A stretch of 39,710 nt of DNA, from positions 1 through 39,710 of the forward strand of contig JAEYAU010000196.1 in NCBI GenBank assembly GCA_023404705.1, read 5' to 3'. The stretch comes from Pseudomonadota bacterium. Its GTDB lineage: Bacteria; Pseudomonadota; Alphaproteobacteria; Rhizobiales; Xanthobacteraceae. The translations under genes were made by a program, and so were the position numbers. The notes under the pieces were generated by a model, which ran no database searches, was not told where the DNA came from, and was given only the letters and a program-made list of their open reading frames with translations. Of this stretch, positions 25,820-37,223 are shown in pieces (within the stretch, counting starts at the first letter, position 1; each line of letters begins with the position of its first letter).

Positions 25820-25923
25820 GCCTTCGACGGGTCGGGTTGACACTCCCGCGAGGGACGCCCTAAACCTCGCCGCGGCCGCACCGCCGGTCTTCACTTGAAT
25901 GGCCGGGCGGCAATCTGTATCGA

Positions 25924-25951
25924 GTGTCGGATCCGACACGAACCGGCCGGT
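25924..25951. repeat. two adjacent perfect palindromes before tRNA-Val
   Basis: GTGTCGGATCCGACAC (25924-25939) is a 16-base perfect palindrome, and ACCGGCCGGT (25942-25951) is a 10-base one. Both lie within 40 bases of the tRNA start. The second overlaps a short stem AACCG/CGGTT (25941-25945 with 25952-25956) followed by TT. They may end the lipoprotein transcript or be protein sites; no function can be shown. Confidence 0.35.
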
Positions 25952-25959
25952 CGGTTTTC

Positions 25960-26034
25960 GGGCGCATAGCTCAGCGGGAGAGCGTTCCCTTCACACGGGA
26001 AAGGTCCAAGGTTCGATCCCTTGTGCGCCCACCA
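25960..26034 (+). tRNA. tRNA-Val, anticodon CAC
   Basis: The full cloverleaf is visible. The acceptor GGGCGCA (25960-25966) pairs with TGCGCCC (26024-26030). The D stem is GCTC/GAGC. The anticodon stem TTCCC (25985-25989) pairs with GGGAA, with loop TTCACAC, so the anticodon is CAC at 25992-25994. The T arm is CAAGG-TTCGATC-CCTTG. Discriminator A and an encoded CCA end at 26034. CAC reads the valine codon GUG. Confidence 0.95.
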
Positions 26035-26265
26035 TTTCGGTCCCGCCCCGCGATAATGTCGTAAGCCCGACGCATGGCGCAGTCTCGTCGCCGAGCGCAG
26101 CAGACCATTCCGCGTTGCGAATTGCTTCCGTCTCCATCGACGTGGTGCGGCGCGCGAGCTGCACGCAAGCGGCAGCGCGCACCCGCCAGGCGCGGCTGTC
26201 ATACGACATGTCGAGCGCGAAAAAGGTTCGCGGAAAAGCGAGGGATCAGCGCAAGCCGAGAGGAC

Positions 26266-26628
26266 TTACTTGCGCTTCTTGGCGACGCGACGCTTGCGGC
26301 CGTCACCGGCAGTCTTGTCGATCAAAAAGTCGGTCAGCTTCTTGCCGCCCTTGACTGCCGCGACCAGCCAGCGCGGCTGCGCGCCGCGACCCGCCCATGT
26401 CTCCGACGGGTTCGCCGGGTTGCGATACTTCGGCGGGACCTTTGCTCCCTTGAGCGGATGTGAACGTCCGTTCGTGGCGGTGCCGCGCGCGGCCTTGCCG
26501 CTCATGGCGCCCAACCGCGAAAGCTCCTTCTCGAGCTGCGCGCGTCGTTGCGCGAGCTGCTGATCGATCTGCGTGCGCAGCGAAAGCAACGCATCGACGT
26601 CCATGCTTTTCAGGTTAGGGGCAGCCAT
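26266..26628 (-). CDS. H-NS-family nucleoid protein, HvrA type
   Basis: A 120-residue DNA-bending and silencing protein. Residues about 10-45 form a coiled coil for oligomerisation (LLSLRTQIDQQLAQRRAQLEKEL). The C-terminal DNA-binding motif KYRNPANPSETWAGRGAQPRW (67-87) is the H-NS core as found in HvrA-like proteins of alphaproteobacteria. A basic tail rich in Lys and Arg follows. Start ATG 26628 has GGAGG five bases upstream. The gene is alone, convergent with the tRNA; the 231 bases between them (26035-26265) show no gene. The long AT-richer stretch upstream could be part of its regulatory region (inference). Confidence 0.9.
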   Translation of the reverse strand: MAAPNLKSMDVDALLSLRTQIDQQLAQRRAQLEKELSRLGAMSGKAARGTATNGRSHPLKGAKVPPKYRNPANPSETWAGRGAQPRWLVAAVKGGKKLTDFLIDKTAGDGRKRRVAKKRK

Positions 26629-27220
26629 CTCGGCCTCCGAAGGGGGTGTTAGGGCTCCGCCTTATACGAGGCTTTGTCGAGTCATTAAACCCCTCTCGCG
26701 GTAATGCCTCAACATATGTCGAGTCGTTTCGTGTAGATCGACATTTCTGCAACCTGTGGCGGCGCTGCATTCTTTAAAAGTGGGCTTTTGAAAAGCGCCC
26801 CGAAAAAGGACAATCGGAAACATTGCAAAGTTTCGATCAAGGTTTTTCGGTCGAAGTAAGCAAACAGTCGCAACTGATCGCAATCGGTTGCCGACCTGGT
26901 TCGTCAATGCTGTGGGAATCGGAAACGCAAAGGTCGGGCGTTCGCAGCCACCGTCGAGCAGCACAAGAGATCAACAGTCGAAACGATGCAAAGCTCTGTG
27001 CTGGAGAACGAGGACTGGAGTCCTCGCTGTGCAACGAGTGCGTGACGCGCGGAACGCGTGGTGTCCTGGCCACAGCCGTGAGAAACCCCACGCGATCACA
27101 AGGTTTTTGGGTTGCCGCGCCCGGCAAATTATGGCCTGTTTTCGATACGACGGCGCTTCACCCGTCGGCATGCGGCTTCATTCACGCTTGAACAGACACC
27201 TGAAAGAACGAGGGCTTGCG
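26629..27220. other. 592-base gene-free stretch, lower GC than its surroundings
   Basis: The stretch lies between the divergent H-NS and L,D-transpeptidase genes. Open frames here are short and lack family features. It has A/T-rich runs such as TTTAAAAG and GAAAAAGG (about 26770-26810) and a short hairpin with arms 27009-27016 and 27019-27026. It may hold long promoter regions, H-NS autoregulatory sites or a small RNA; none can be shown. Confidence 0.4.
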
Positions 27221-27829
27221 ATGCGATCGCGTTTCCTCGCGGGGCTCGTCGTTGCGGCCGGCTTCTTCGCCGCCGCCAGCACGGTTCTCGCGCAACCCGT
27301 TATGGATCCGGAAGGCCGCTTTAGCGGCGGCGCGCCAGTTGGCCGCGGACCGTTCAGCTTCCTTGGCGGCGGTGGCGGCGGGTCCTCGCCGATCCCGCGC
27401 ACGACCGTGAGCTACCCGGGTTCCTATTCGCCCGGCACCATCGTGATCAACACGGGCGAGCGGCGGCTCTATCTCGTGAACGGCGACGGCACTGCGCTCC
27501 GCTATGGCATCGGCGTCGGCCGCATCGGCTTCACCTGGGCCGGCACCACGGCGGTCTCGGCCAAGAAGGAATGGCCGGCCTGGACTCCGCCCGCCCAGAT
27601 GCTCAAGCGCCGCCCGGACCTCCCGCGCTACATGCCGGGCGGCCCCGACAATCCGCTGGGCGCGCGCGCCATGTATCTCGGCTCCTCGCTCTATCGCATC
27701 CACGGCTCGAACGAGCCGGAGACCATCGGCCAGGCGGTTTCGTCCGGCTGCTTCCGTCTCACCAATGAGGATGTGATCGACCTCTACAATCGCGTGCGGG
27801 TCGGCGCGAAGGTGATCGTGCTGCGCTGA
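27221..27829 (+). CDS. L,D-transpeptidase (YkuD domain)
   Basis: A periplasmic enzyme that makes 3-3 cross-links in peptidoglycan or attaches proteins to it. The 202-residue protein has a signal peptide ending near Ala24. A Gly-rich linker (about 40-57) is followed by the YkuD domain (about 70-202), with catalytic His161 in HGSNEPETIG and the signature Ser174-Ser-Gly-Cys177-Phe-Arg179. Cys177 is the nucleophile. The start ATG 27221 has GAGGG at 27210-27214; a longer open frame upstream is not coding. It is followed by a strong terminator. Rhizobial genomes carry many such paralogues, so the exact role is open. Confidence 0.93.
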   Translation: MRSRFLAGLVVAAGFFAAASTVLAQPVMDPEGRFSGGAPVGRGPFSFLGGGGGGSSPIPRTTVSYPGSYSPGTIVINTGERRLYLVNGDGTALRYGIGVGRIGFTWAGTTAVSAKKEWPAWTPPAQMLKRRPDLPRYMPGGPDNPLGARAMYLGSSLYRIHGSNEPETIGQAVSSGCFRLTNEDVIDLYNRVRVGAKVIVLR

Positions 27830-27851
27830 CGCGCGACAGCATTGCGGATGA

Positions 27852-27883
27852 AAGGGCCGGCTCTGCGCCGGCCCTTTTGCTTT
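27852..27883. terminator. rho-independent terminator after the L,D-transpeptidase gene
   Basis: The stem AAGGGCCGGC (27852-27861) pairs with GCCGGCCCTT (27867-27876) around a five-base loop, with TTTTGCTTT running from 27875. An A-rich start on the other side could let it serve the convergent DUF971 gene too. Confidence 0.8.
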
Positions 27884-27891
27884 CCGGCCTG

Positions 27892-28272
27892 TTATCGTCG
27901 TGCGGGCGGATCGCGCGCGAGCCCTTTGGCGGCGAGCTCGTCGAGATAGGCCTGCCAATAGTCGGCGTGATTGCGGCCGAGGTCGCGGAAGTAGTCCCAG
28001 CTATAGATGCCCGTGGAGTGCATGTCGTCGAACACGAGCCGGACCGCATAATTGCCGATCGGCTGGACCTCCATGATCATCACGTCGCGCTTGCCCGGCA
28101 CGGTCTTGCGCTCTTCGGGCGCGTGACCCTGGACCTCCGCGCTCGGGCTCTTCACGCGCAGATACTCGGCGCTCAGCGTGTGGCTTTCGCCGCTGTCGAA
28201 GGCGATGGTCAGGGCCTTGCGGTCCTTGTGCAGCCGCAGTTCCGTCGGCCAGGGATTTTCTTGTGTTGCCAT
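27892..28272 (-). CDS. DUF971 protein (gamma-butyrobetaine hydroxylase-like N-terminal domain)
   Basis: A 126-residue cytoplasmic protein from ATG 28272. The domain is seen as TELRLHKDRKALTIAFDSGE, AEYLRVKSPSAEVQGH and the end part IGNYAVRLVFDDMHSTGIYSWDYFRDLG, all typical of DUF971. The family is small and of unknown function; in other bacteria it occurs near Fe-S or molybdenum cofactor genes, and here it is divergent from moaA. The frame is open three codons further upstream from a TTG. The last residues are basic and not conserved. Confidence 0.88.
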   Translation of the reverse strand: MATQENPWPTELRLHKDRKALTIAFDSGESHTLSAEYLRVKSPSAEVQGHAPEERKTVPGKRDVMIMEVQPIGNYAVRLVFDDMHSTGIYSWDYFRDLGRNHADYWQAYLDELAAKGLARDPPARR

Positions 28273-28375
28273 GATCCGCAATCCGCCCGAGGCGCCCGGC
28301 TCTTTCCAGGCTTCCCGGCAGGCCCTATATCATATTGAATAGAGACGCGATCCAGCCCCTTCTGGCCGAGAGCCC

Positions 28376-29404
28376 ATGGATTTCGAACGCGCCGCGAGTG
28401 TTCAGCCGACCTCGATCGTCGACCCCTTCGGTCGGGCGATCAGCTATCTGCGCGTCTCGGTGACGGATCGCTGCGATTTCCGCTGCGTCTACTGCATGTC
28501 GGAGAACATGACGTTCCTGCCGAAGGGGGACCTGCTCACGCTGGAGGAGCTCGACCGCCTGTGCAGCGCCTTCGTCGCGCGCGGCGTTCGCAAGCTGCGG
28601 CTCACGGGTGGCGAGCCGCTGGTGCGGCGCGGTATCATGACGCTGGTGCGCGCGCTCTCGCGCCATCTCGGCGACGGCACGCTCGACGAGCTGACCCTCA
28701 CGACCAACGGCTCGCAGCTCGCGAAGCACGCGGCCGAGCTCGCCGAGTGCGGCGTGAAACGCATCAACGTCTCGCTCGACACGCTCGACGCCGACAAATT
28801 CCGCGCCATCACGCGCTGGGGCGATCTCGACAAGGTGCTGGCCGGCATCGACGCCGCGCAAGCCGCGGGTCTTGCGATCAAGATCAACGCGGTCGCGCTC
28901 AAGGGCGTGAACGAGGACGAGCTTGCCGATCTCCTCACCTGGTCGCACGGGTGCGGCATGGATCTCACCATCATCGAGGTGATGCCGCTCGGCGACATCG
29001 AGCCGAGCCGTCTCGATCAGTACCTGCCGCTCTCAATGGTTCGCGCGCGGCTCGCTGAGCGCTTCACGCTGGACGAGATCGACTATCGGACCGGCGGTCC
29101 GGCGCGCTATGTGCGCGTGAAGGAGACCGGCGGCCGGCTCGGTTTCATCACGCCGCTCACGCATAATTTCTGCGAGTCCTGCAATCGCGTACGTCTCACC
29201 TGCACGGGCACGCTCTACATGTGCCTCGGCCAGGAGGACGCCGCCGATCTGCGCACGCCGTTGCGCGCGTCGGAGGGCAACGACCTGCTCAATGCCGCGA
29301 TCGACGAAGCGATCGCGCGCAAGCCGAAGGGCCACGACTTCATCATCGACCGGCGTCACAAGCGTCCGGCGCTCGCGCGCCACATGAGCGTCACGGGCGG
29401 CTGA
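28376..29404 (+). CDS. moaA: GTP 3',8-cyclase (molybdenum cofactor synthesis)
   Basis: A radical-SAM enzyme converting GTP to 3',8-cyclo-GTP, the first step of molybdopterin synthesis. In 342 residues it carries the N-terminal [4Fe-4S] motif Cys33-xxx-Cys37-xx-Cys40 and the C-terminal cluster Cys266-xx-Cys269-x13-Cys283, with Arg271 and Arg273 for GTP. The C-terminus is the Gly-Gly pair needed for activity in this family (341-342). Start ATG 28376 is preceded by GAGAG. It is monocistronic here, divergent from DUF971; no other moa genes are in the window. The roughly 100-base leader shows no recognisable molybdenum-cofactor riboswitch. Confidence 0.97.
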   Translation: MDFERAASVQPTSIVDPFGRAISYLRVSVTDRCDFRCVYCMSENMTFLPKGDLLTLEELDRLCSAFVARGVRKLRLTGGEPLVRRGIMTLVRALSRHLGDGTLDELTLTTNGSQLAKHAAELAECGVKRINVSLDTLDADKFRAITRWGDLDKVLAGIDAAQAAGLAIKINAVALKGVNEDELADLLTWSHGCGMDLTIIEVMPLGDIEPSRLDQYLPLSMVRARLAERFTLDEIDYRTGGPARYVRVKETGGRLGFITPLTHNFCESCNRVRLTCTGTLYMCLGQEDAADLRTPLRASEGNDLLNAAIDEAIARKPKGHDFIIDRRHKRPALARHMSVTGG

Positions 29405-29558
29405 AGCCGCCTTACCTCGCGGGAACGCGCGCCATGTCACGCGCGCACGGCGACCATACCGGTGCGCGCCTCGACGGAACACGCCCTCGCGTGTTAGCGC
29501 TCGGTCCTGATCCCCTCCCCGATCCTGCGAGCCGCCGATTCTCCAGCGCAGCCAGACC

Positions 29559-30458
29559 GTGTCCTCAGCCTCCGCCAACCGCCGCGGAATGATGGCCCTC
29601 GCGGTCGGCATGGCTGCGTTCTCGGCGAACGACACGTGCCTGAAGCTGATCGCGACGCGCTATCCGCTCGGCGAGGTGATCGTGATCCGCGGCCTGTTCA
29701 CGATCGCGCTGGTGGGCGCCGTGCTGCTCTGGTTCGGGCACGTGAGCGCGCTGCGCGCCATCAAGAACCGCCTGGTGCTCACGCGCACCTTGCTCGACGG
29801 CGCCGCCATGCTGCTGTTCACCTCGGCACTGGTGCACATGCGGATCGCCGATCTTTCAGCGATCAACCTCGCCTCGCCGCTGATCATCACGGCGCTCGCG
29901 GTGTTCTTTCACCGTGAGGAGGTCGGCTGGCGGCGCTGGACCGCGATCCTGATCGGCTTCGTGGGCGTGCTGTTCGTCGTAAAGCCGACCCCCTCCTCCT
30001 TCGACATCTGGGCATTGGTCGGGCTCGGCTGCGCCTTCGCGGGCGCCTCGCGCGATCTCATGACGCGCAGCCTCGACCGCGGCATCCCGGCGATCGTGAT
30101 CTCGTTCATGGCCGCGGTGGGCGCCACCCTCGTCGGGCTCTGCCTCGGCTTCTGGGAAGTCTGGCGGCCGATGGCGCCGCCCGATATCGCGGTCGTCGCC
30201 ATTTCGGCCGTGTTCCTGGCGATCGGCAACTTCCTCATCGTTATCGCTTTCCGGAGCGGCGAGGTCGCAGTGGTCGCACCCTTCCGCTACACGCTGCTCA
30301 TCTGGGCGGCCCTCGGCGGCTATCTCGCGTTCGGCGAGGTGCCGGACGGCTGGGCGATCGTCGGCGCCGCACTGATCGTCGGCAGCGGCCTCTATGCGCT
30401 GCACCGCGAGGTCGTGCGCCGGCGCGAGCTGACGGCGCCGCTGCGTCCCGCCGAATAG
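29559..30458 (+). CDS. EamA/DMT-family inner-membrane transporter
   Basis: A protein of about 299 residues with ten hydrophobic segments in two EamA repeats; the first repeat has the pattern LVHMRIADLSAINLASPLIITALAVFF before HREEVGWRRW. The substrate is unknown. The start may be GTG 29559 or one of the paired ATG codons at 29589/29592; neither has a clear ribosome site, so the first 10 residues are uncertain. It is preceded by moaA at 154 bases and stands 247 bases before the TRAP genes; joint transcription is not evident. Confidence 0.87.
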   Translation: MSSASANRRGMMALAVGMAAFSANDTCLKLIATRYPLGEVIVIRGLFTIALVGAVLLWFGHVSALRAIKNRLVLTRTLLDGAAMLLFTSALVHMRIADLSAINLASPLIITALAVFFHREEVGWRRWTAILIGFVGVLFVVKPTPSSFDIWALVGLGCAFAGASRDLMTRSLDRGIPAIVISFMAAVGATLVGLCLGFWEVWRPMAPPDIAVVAISAVFLAIGNFLIVIAFRSGEVAVVAPFRYTLLIWAALGGYLAFGEVPDGWAIVGAALIVGSGLYALHREVVRRRELTAPLRPAE

Positions 30459-30592
30459 CCCTCCCGCCGAGCTCTGGCGGATCTTCCAACGAAATCCACA
30501 AGTTAAGCGGCCCGCCGACGCCCGGCCTGCTGATCCCGGCCGCCACCGCGATGGCGTCCGGCCGCTGTCCCTGGGTGTTAATGAACTTTCGA

Positions 30593-30621
30593 TTGACGCG
30601 GACTGCTGGGTCGGGGCTAAG
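30593..30621 (+). promoter_or_regulatory. possible promoter of the TRAP permease genes
   Basis: TTGACG (30593-30598), a 17-base spacer and GCTAAG (30616-30621) lie about 85 bases before dctQ. The -10 is poor, so this is a tentative call. Confidence 0.35.
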
Positions 30622-30675
30622 GTGCTTCACCGCGGCCGCGGGTGGGAAGGCGGACCGCGGACGACAAGAAGAAAC

Positions 30676-30691
30676 GGTCACTCAAGTGACC
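30676..30691. promoter_or_regulatory. dyad GGTCACT-N2-AGTGACC in the dctQ leader
   Basis: Perfect 7-base arms lie immediately before the dctQ ribosome site (GAGGGGA, 30693-30699). It could be a repressor operator or an RNA stem that hides the ribosome site. Confidence 0.45.
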
Positions 30692-30705
30692 CAGAGGGGA
30701 AGCAC

Positions 30706-31302
30706 GTGAACGCGCTTTTGAGCCTGAGCCGCGCCATCGACGCGGTGACTACACGCATTGGCCGGTGGATCGCCTGGCTGGTGCTCGCTGCGGTCATCGT
30801 GTCGGCCGTCAACGCGGTCATCCGCAAGATCTTCGATACCTCGTCGAACTCCTGGCTCGAGCTGCAGTGGGTGCTGTTCGGCATGGTATTCCTGCTGTGC
30901 GCGTCCTGGACGCTGCGGGACAACGAGCACATCCGCATCGACATCGTGAACAGCATGTTCCCGAAAGCCGTGCGCGACTGGATCGACGTGATCGGCCACG
31001 CCCTCTTCCTGCTCCCGCTGACCGTGGTGATGATCATCACCTCAGTGCCCTTCTTCCTGCGCTCTTACGGCATTAACGAGCAGTCGATGAACGCGGGCGG
31101 CCTGCCGCAATGGCCGGCCAAGGGGCTCGTGCTGATCGGCTTCGTCCTCCTGTTCTTCCAGGGCATCTCGGAGCTCATCAAACGCGTGGCCGTGATCGGC
31201 GGCGTCATCCCGGATCCCTACGCCTCCACGGGCGGCGCGCATGCGGCCGCTGAAGCGGAGGCCGAGCGGCTGCTGGCCGAACTGAAACAAGAATCCCGTT
31301 GA
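30706..31302 (+). CDS. dctQ: TRAP transporter small permease (DctQ)
   Basis: The small membrane subunit of a tripartite ATP-independent periplasmic transporter, which supports the large subunit in Na+-driven uptake of carboxylates. The 198-residue protein has four hydrophobic segments, with the usual family features: WLELQWVLFGMVFLLCASWTLRDNEHIRIDI in the middle and FVLLFFQGISELIKR near the end. The start is GTG 30706 with GAGGGGA seven bases upstream. The frame is open upstream but that part is Arg-rich and crosses the leader dyad. It is followed by dctM after 27 bases, making an operon. The C-terminal Ala/Glu-rich tail is longer than in most DctQ proteins. Confidence 0.92.
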   Translation: MNALLSLSRAIDAVTTRIGRWIAWLVLAAVIVSAVNAVIRKIFDTSSNSWLELQWVLFGMVFLLCASWTLRDNEHIRIDIVNSMFPKAVRDWIDVIGHALFLLPLTVVMIITSVPFFLRSYGINEQSMNAGGLPQWPAKGLVLIGFVLLFFQGISELIKRVAVIGGVIPDPYASTGGAHAAAEAEAERLLAELKQESR

Positions 31303-31329
31303 GCCCCTGGCCGCGTTCGGAGTGACGAG

Positions 31330-33159
<1,830 letters not shown>

Positions 33160-33163
33160 GAAA

Positions 33164-33247
33164 GCGGCGCGCAGCCAGGTCGGGCCTGCCCGACCTGGTC
33201 ATGAAGGATGTGCAAGTCGGCGACAGCCGACTTGCATAGCGCGCCGC
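33164..33247. repeat. three-way-junction palindrome between dctM and the first binding-protein gene
   Basis: The outer stem GCGGCGCGC (33164-33172) pairs with GCGCGCCGC (33239-33247). Inside are two perfect hairpins: CCAGGTCGGG (33175-33184) with CCCGACCTGG (33189-33198), and TGCAAGTCGGC (33211-33221) with GCCGACTTGCA (33226-33236). The result is a Y-shaped 84-base fold on either strand. Its place between convergent genes suggests a bidirectional transcript end; it may also be a mobile repeat. Confidence 0.7.
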
Positions 33248-33271
33248 CTCTCGCGTGTAGCGAAGCGCGGC

Positions 33272-34363
<1,092 letters not shown>

Positions 34364-34379
34364 AGCGTTTCCCCTTCTT

Positions 34380-34395
34380 TATCGATGCATCGATA
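34380..34395. promoter_or_regulatory. 16-base perfect palindrome upstream of binding-protein gene 1
   Basis: TATCGATGCATCGATA lies 16 bases from the ATG (34363), directly before the ribosome site. The 13-base core TCGATGCATCGAT is matched at 11 of 13 positions by TCGATGCGTTGAT upstream of gene 2 (35717-35729). It may be an operator of a shared regulator. Confidence 0.45.
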
Positions 34396-34540
34396 CGAAG
34401 GGACCTGCGCTCGACGTCGAGGCATGCCCCGTCGCAAGATCACCGAGCCCCGATCCTAGGGGAGTCTTCGGAGCCGCAAAACGAAAATTGCACCATCCCG
34501 GGCCCGCGCTGCAACGCAGCAACGGGCGCGCCTGCATCCG

Positions 34541-34576
34541 AAAAACAGAAAGCCCCGGAGCCGAGGCTCCGGGGCT
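34541..34576 (-). terminator. terminator after binding-protein gene 2
   Basis: A perfect 12-base stem (34551-34562 with 34565-34576), followed on the minus strand by TTTCTGTTTTT, lies 25 bases after the stop of gene 2. It separates genes 2 and 1 into different transcripts or reduces read-through. Confidence 0.85.
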
Positions 34577-34600
34577 GGCGGTAAACCGCTGCGCGGCGCG

Positions 34601-35692
<1,092 letters not shown>

Positions 35693-35716
35693 TCAGATTC
35701 CCCTTGGGTGTGAGTC

Positions 35717-35729
35717 TCGATGCGTTGAT
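35717..35729. promoter_or_regulatory. imperfect dyad upstream of binding-protein gene 2
   Basis: TCGATGCGTTGAT, 24 bases before the ATG, matches the core of the palindrome before gene 1 at 11 of 13 positions. No equivalent was seen before gene 3. Confidence 0.35.
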
Positions 35730-35862
35730 CGGATCCCGCTCAATCGGCGGGTTAGCCCCATCGCGAACACCGTAACGGAACCTTATAAGGGAAGCTGAGG
35801 AAGGGCAAAATGCCCCTACGGCACCCGCCGAGCCGGCGCGGTTCAAAATTCCGGCAAAGTAA

Positions 35863-35891
35863 AAGCCCCCGGAGCCGGGCTCCGGGGGCTT
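35863..35891 (-). terminator. terminator after binding-protein gene 3
   Basis: A perfect 14-base stem (35863-35876 with 35878-35891, one base between) begins 24 bases after the stop of gene 3; on the minus strand it is followed by a T-rich run (TTTTACTTT). It has the same style as the terminator after gene 2, with core sequences alike, so it may have been copied with the gene. Confidence 0.85.
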
Positions 35892-35914
35892 CGACTAAAG
35901 GCGAAGACGCCAGA

Positions 35915-37006
35915 TCAGCCGCGGGCGCGCGCCCGGATCATGAAGGTGTCGTAGGTGTATTCCGCAACCTGCCACCACAGATACTCTTCGCCGCGGAAGG
36001 CGACCATCGAATCGTAGACCTTCTTGAAGTCGGCGTTCGAGGCCGAGATCTCGGCGTAGACTTCGTTGGCGGCCTTGTAGGAGGCCTCCAGCACCGGCTG
36101 GGTGAACGGACGCAGCTGCGCGCCGCCCGCGACCAGACGCTTGAGCGCGCCGGGATTGGCGGCGTCGTACTTCGCGGTCATCCAGTTGTGGGCGAGATGC
36201 GAGGCCGTCTGCACGATCGTCTGGTAGGACTTCGGCAGCTCGTTCCACTTCGCGGTGTTGATGAAGTTGAACAGCACCGGACCGCCTTCCCAGAAACCCG
36301 GGTAGTAGTAGAACTTCGCGACCTTCTGGAACGCGAGCTTCTCGTCGTCGTAGGGACCGACCCACTCGGCCGCGTCGATGGTGCCCTTCTCGAGCGCCGG
36401 ATAGATGTCGCCGCCGGCGAGCTGCTGCGGCACGACTCCGAGCTTCTGCAGCACGCGGCCCGCGATGCCGGCGATGCGGAATTTCAGGCCCTTGAGATCA
36501 TCGACGGTGTTGATCTCCTTGCGGAACCAGCCGCCCATCTGCGCGCCGGTGTTGCCCGCCATCATGCCGTGGACGTTGTGCTTGCTGTAGAAGTCCTTGT
36601 TCAGCATGTCCTGCGCGCCGCCGAACATCATCCAGGCGTCGGTCATGCGCTGATTCAGGCCGAACGGCACCGAGCAGGCGAGCGCGAAGGTCGGATCCTT
36701 GCCGACATAGTAGTAGGGCGCGGTGTGGCACATCTCGACGGTGCCGTTGGTGACCGCGTCGAGCGCCTGCAGGCCGGGCACGATCTCGCCCGCCGCGAAG
36801 ACTTGGATCTGAAACTTGTTGTCGGTGGCTTCCGCGACCGCCTTCGAGAAGACTTCCGCGGCTCCGTAGATGGTGTCGAGCGACTTCGGGAAGCTCGAGG
36901 TCATGCGCCACTTGAGCTCGGGGCTCGACTGCGCCACGGCCGGCGCGGCGACCGCTGCAGTGGCGAAGCCTGCGCCCGCGGCCTGCAGGAATTGACGACG
37001 CTTCAT
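35915..37006 (-). CDS. TRAP substrate-binding protein 3 (DctP family)
   Basis: The third paralogue, also 363 residues from ATG 37006 (Tat-type start KRRQFLQAAGAGF). The frame is open 45 codons further, but the signal peptide and the GGGAG site nearby fix the start. Conserved blocks are SSFPKSLDTIYGAAEVFSKAV, YYYVGKDPTFALA, NTGAQMGGWFRKE, VDDLKGLKFRIAG (with its Arg) and AEWVGPYDDEKLAFQKVAKFYYYPG. It is most like protein 2. The MRIGG of the others is FRIAG here. The three genes run in the order 3-2-1 on one strand, each with its own leader, and face dctQM. No permease is beside gene 3. Confidence 0.92.
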   Translation of the reverse strand: MKRRQFLQAAGAGFATAAVAAPAVAQSSPELKWRMTSSFPKSLDTIYGAAEVFSKAVAEATDNKFQIQVFAAGEIVPGLQALDAVTNGTVEMCHTAPYYYVGKDPTFALACSVPFGLNQRMTDAWMMFGGAQDMLNKDFYSKHNVHGMMAGNTGAQMGGWFRKEINTVDDLKGLKFRIAGIAGRVLQKLGVVPQQLAGGDIYPALEKGTIDAAEWVGPYDDEKLAFQKVAKFYYYPGFWEGGPVLFNFINTAKWNELPKSYQTIVQTASHLAHNWMTAKYDAANPGALKRLVAGGAQLRPFTQPVLEASYKAANEVYAEISASNADFKKVYDSMVAFRGEEYLWWQVAEYTYDTFMIRARARG

Positions 37007-37171
37007 TCGGTAAACTCCCAAGGGTTCCTTATTCGCGCCATGCGCGCGTGGCGGAGCCGTTAGCACGAATACCGATGAGCACAAGAGCGCGCCGGCATGG
37101 CCGCGTTGCAATCGACCGCACGACGGAACGTCAACGCACACGTAGTGCGTTCCGATACCATCGCATGCGCT

Positions 37172-37223
37172 GACGCAGCGGCACCGGAGTGCCTCTGCGT
37201 CTTACTTTCAGTGCCGCTGCGTC
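37172..37223. repeat. 13-base inverted repeat with an alternative inner stem
   Basis: GACGCAGCGGCAC (37172-37184) is complementary to 37211-37223. A third segment, GTGCCTCTGCGTC (37188-37200), can pair with the first as well, with one mismatch. The two folds exclude each other. The element ends right at the stop codon of the next gene. A rho-type or folded transcript end is possible; there is no T run. Confidence 0.4.

Noticed and set aside
25960..26034. Genomic island inserted at tRNA-Val
   Set aside because: No integrase gene and no repeated tRNA 3' end were seen; the flanking genes look like ordinary chromosomal genes.
28273..28375. Molybdenum-cofactor riboswitch before moaA
   Set aside because: The leader is only about 100 bases, and the typical multi-stem pattern was not found.
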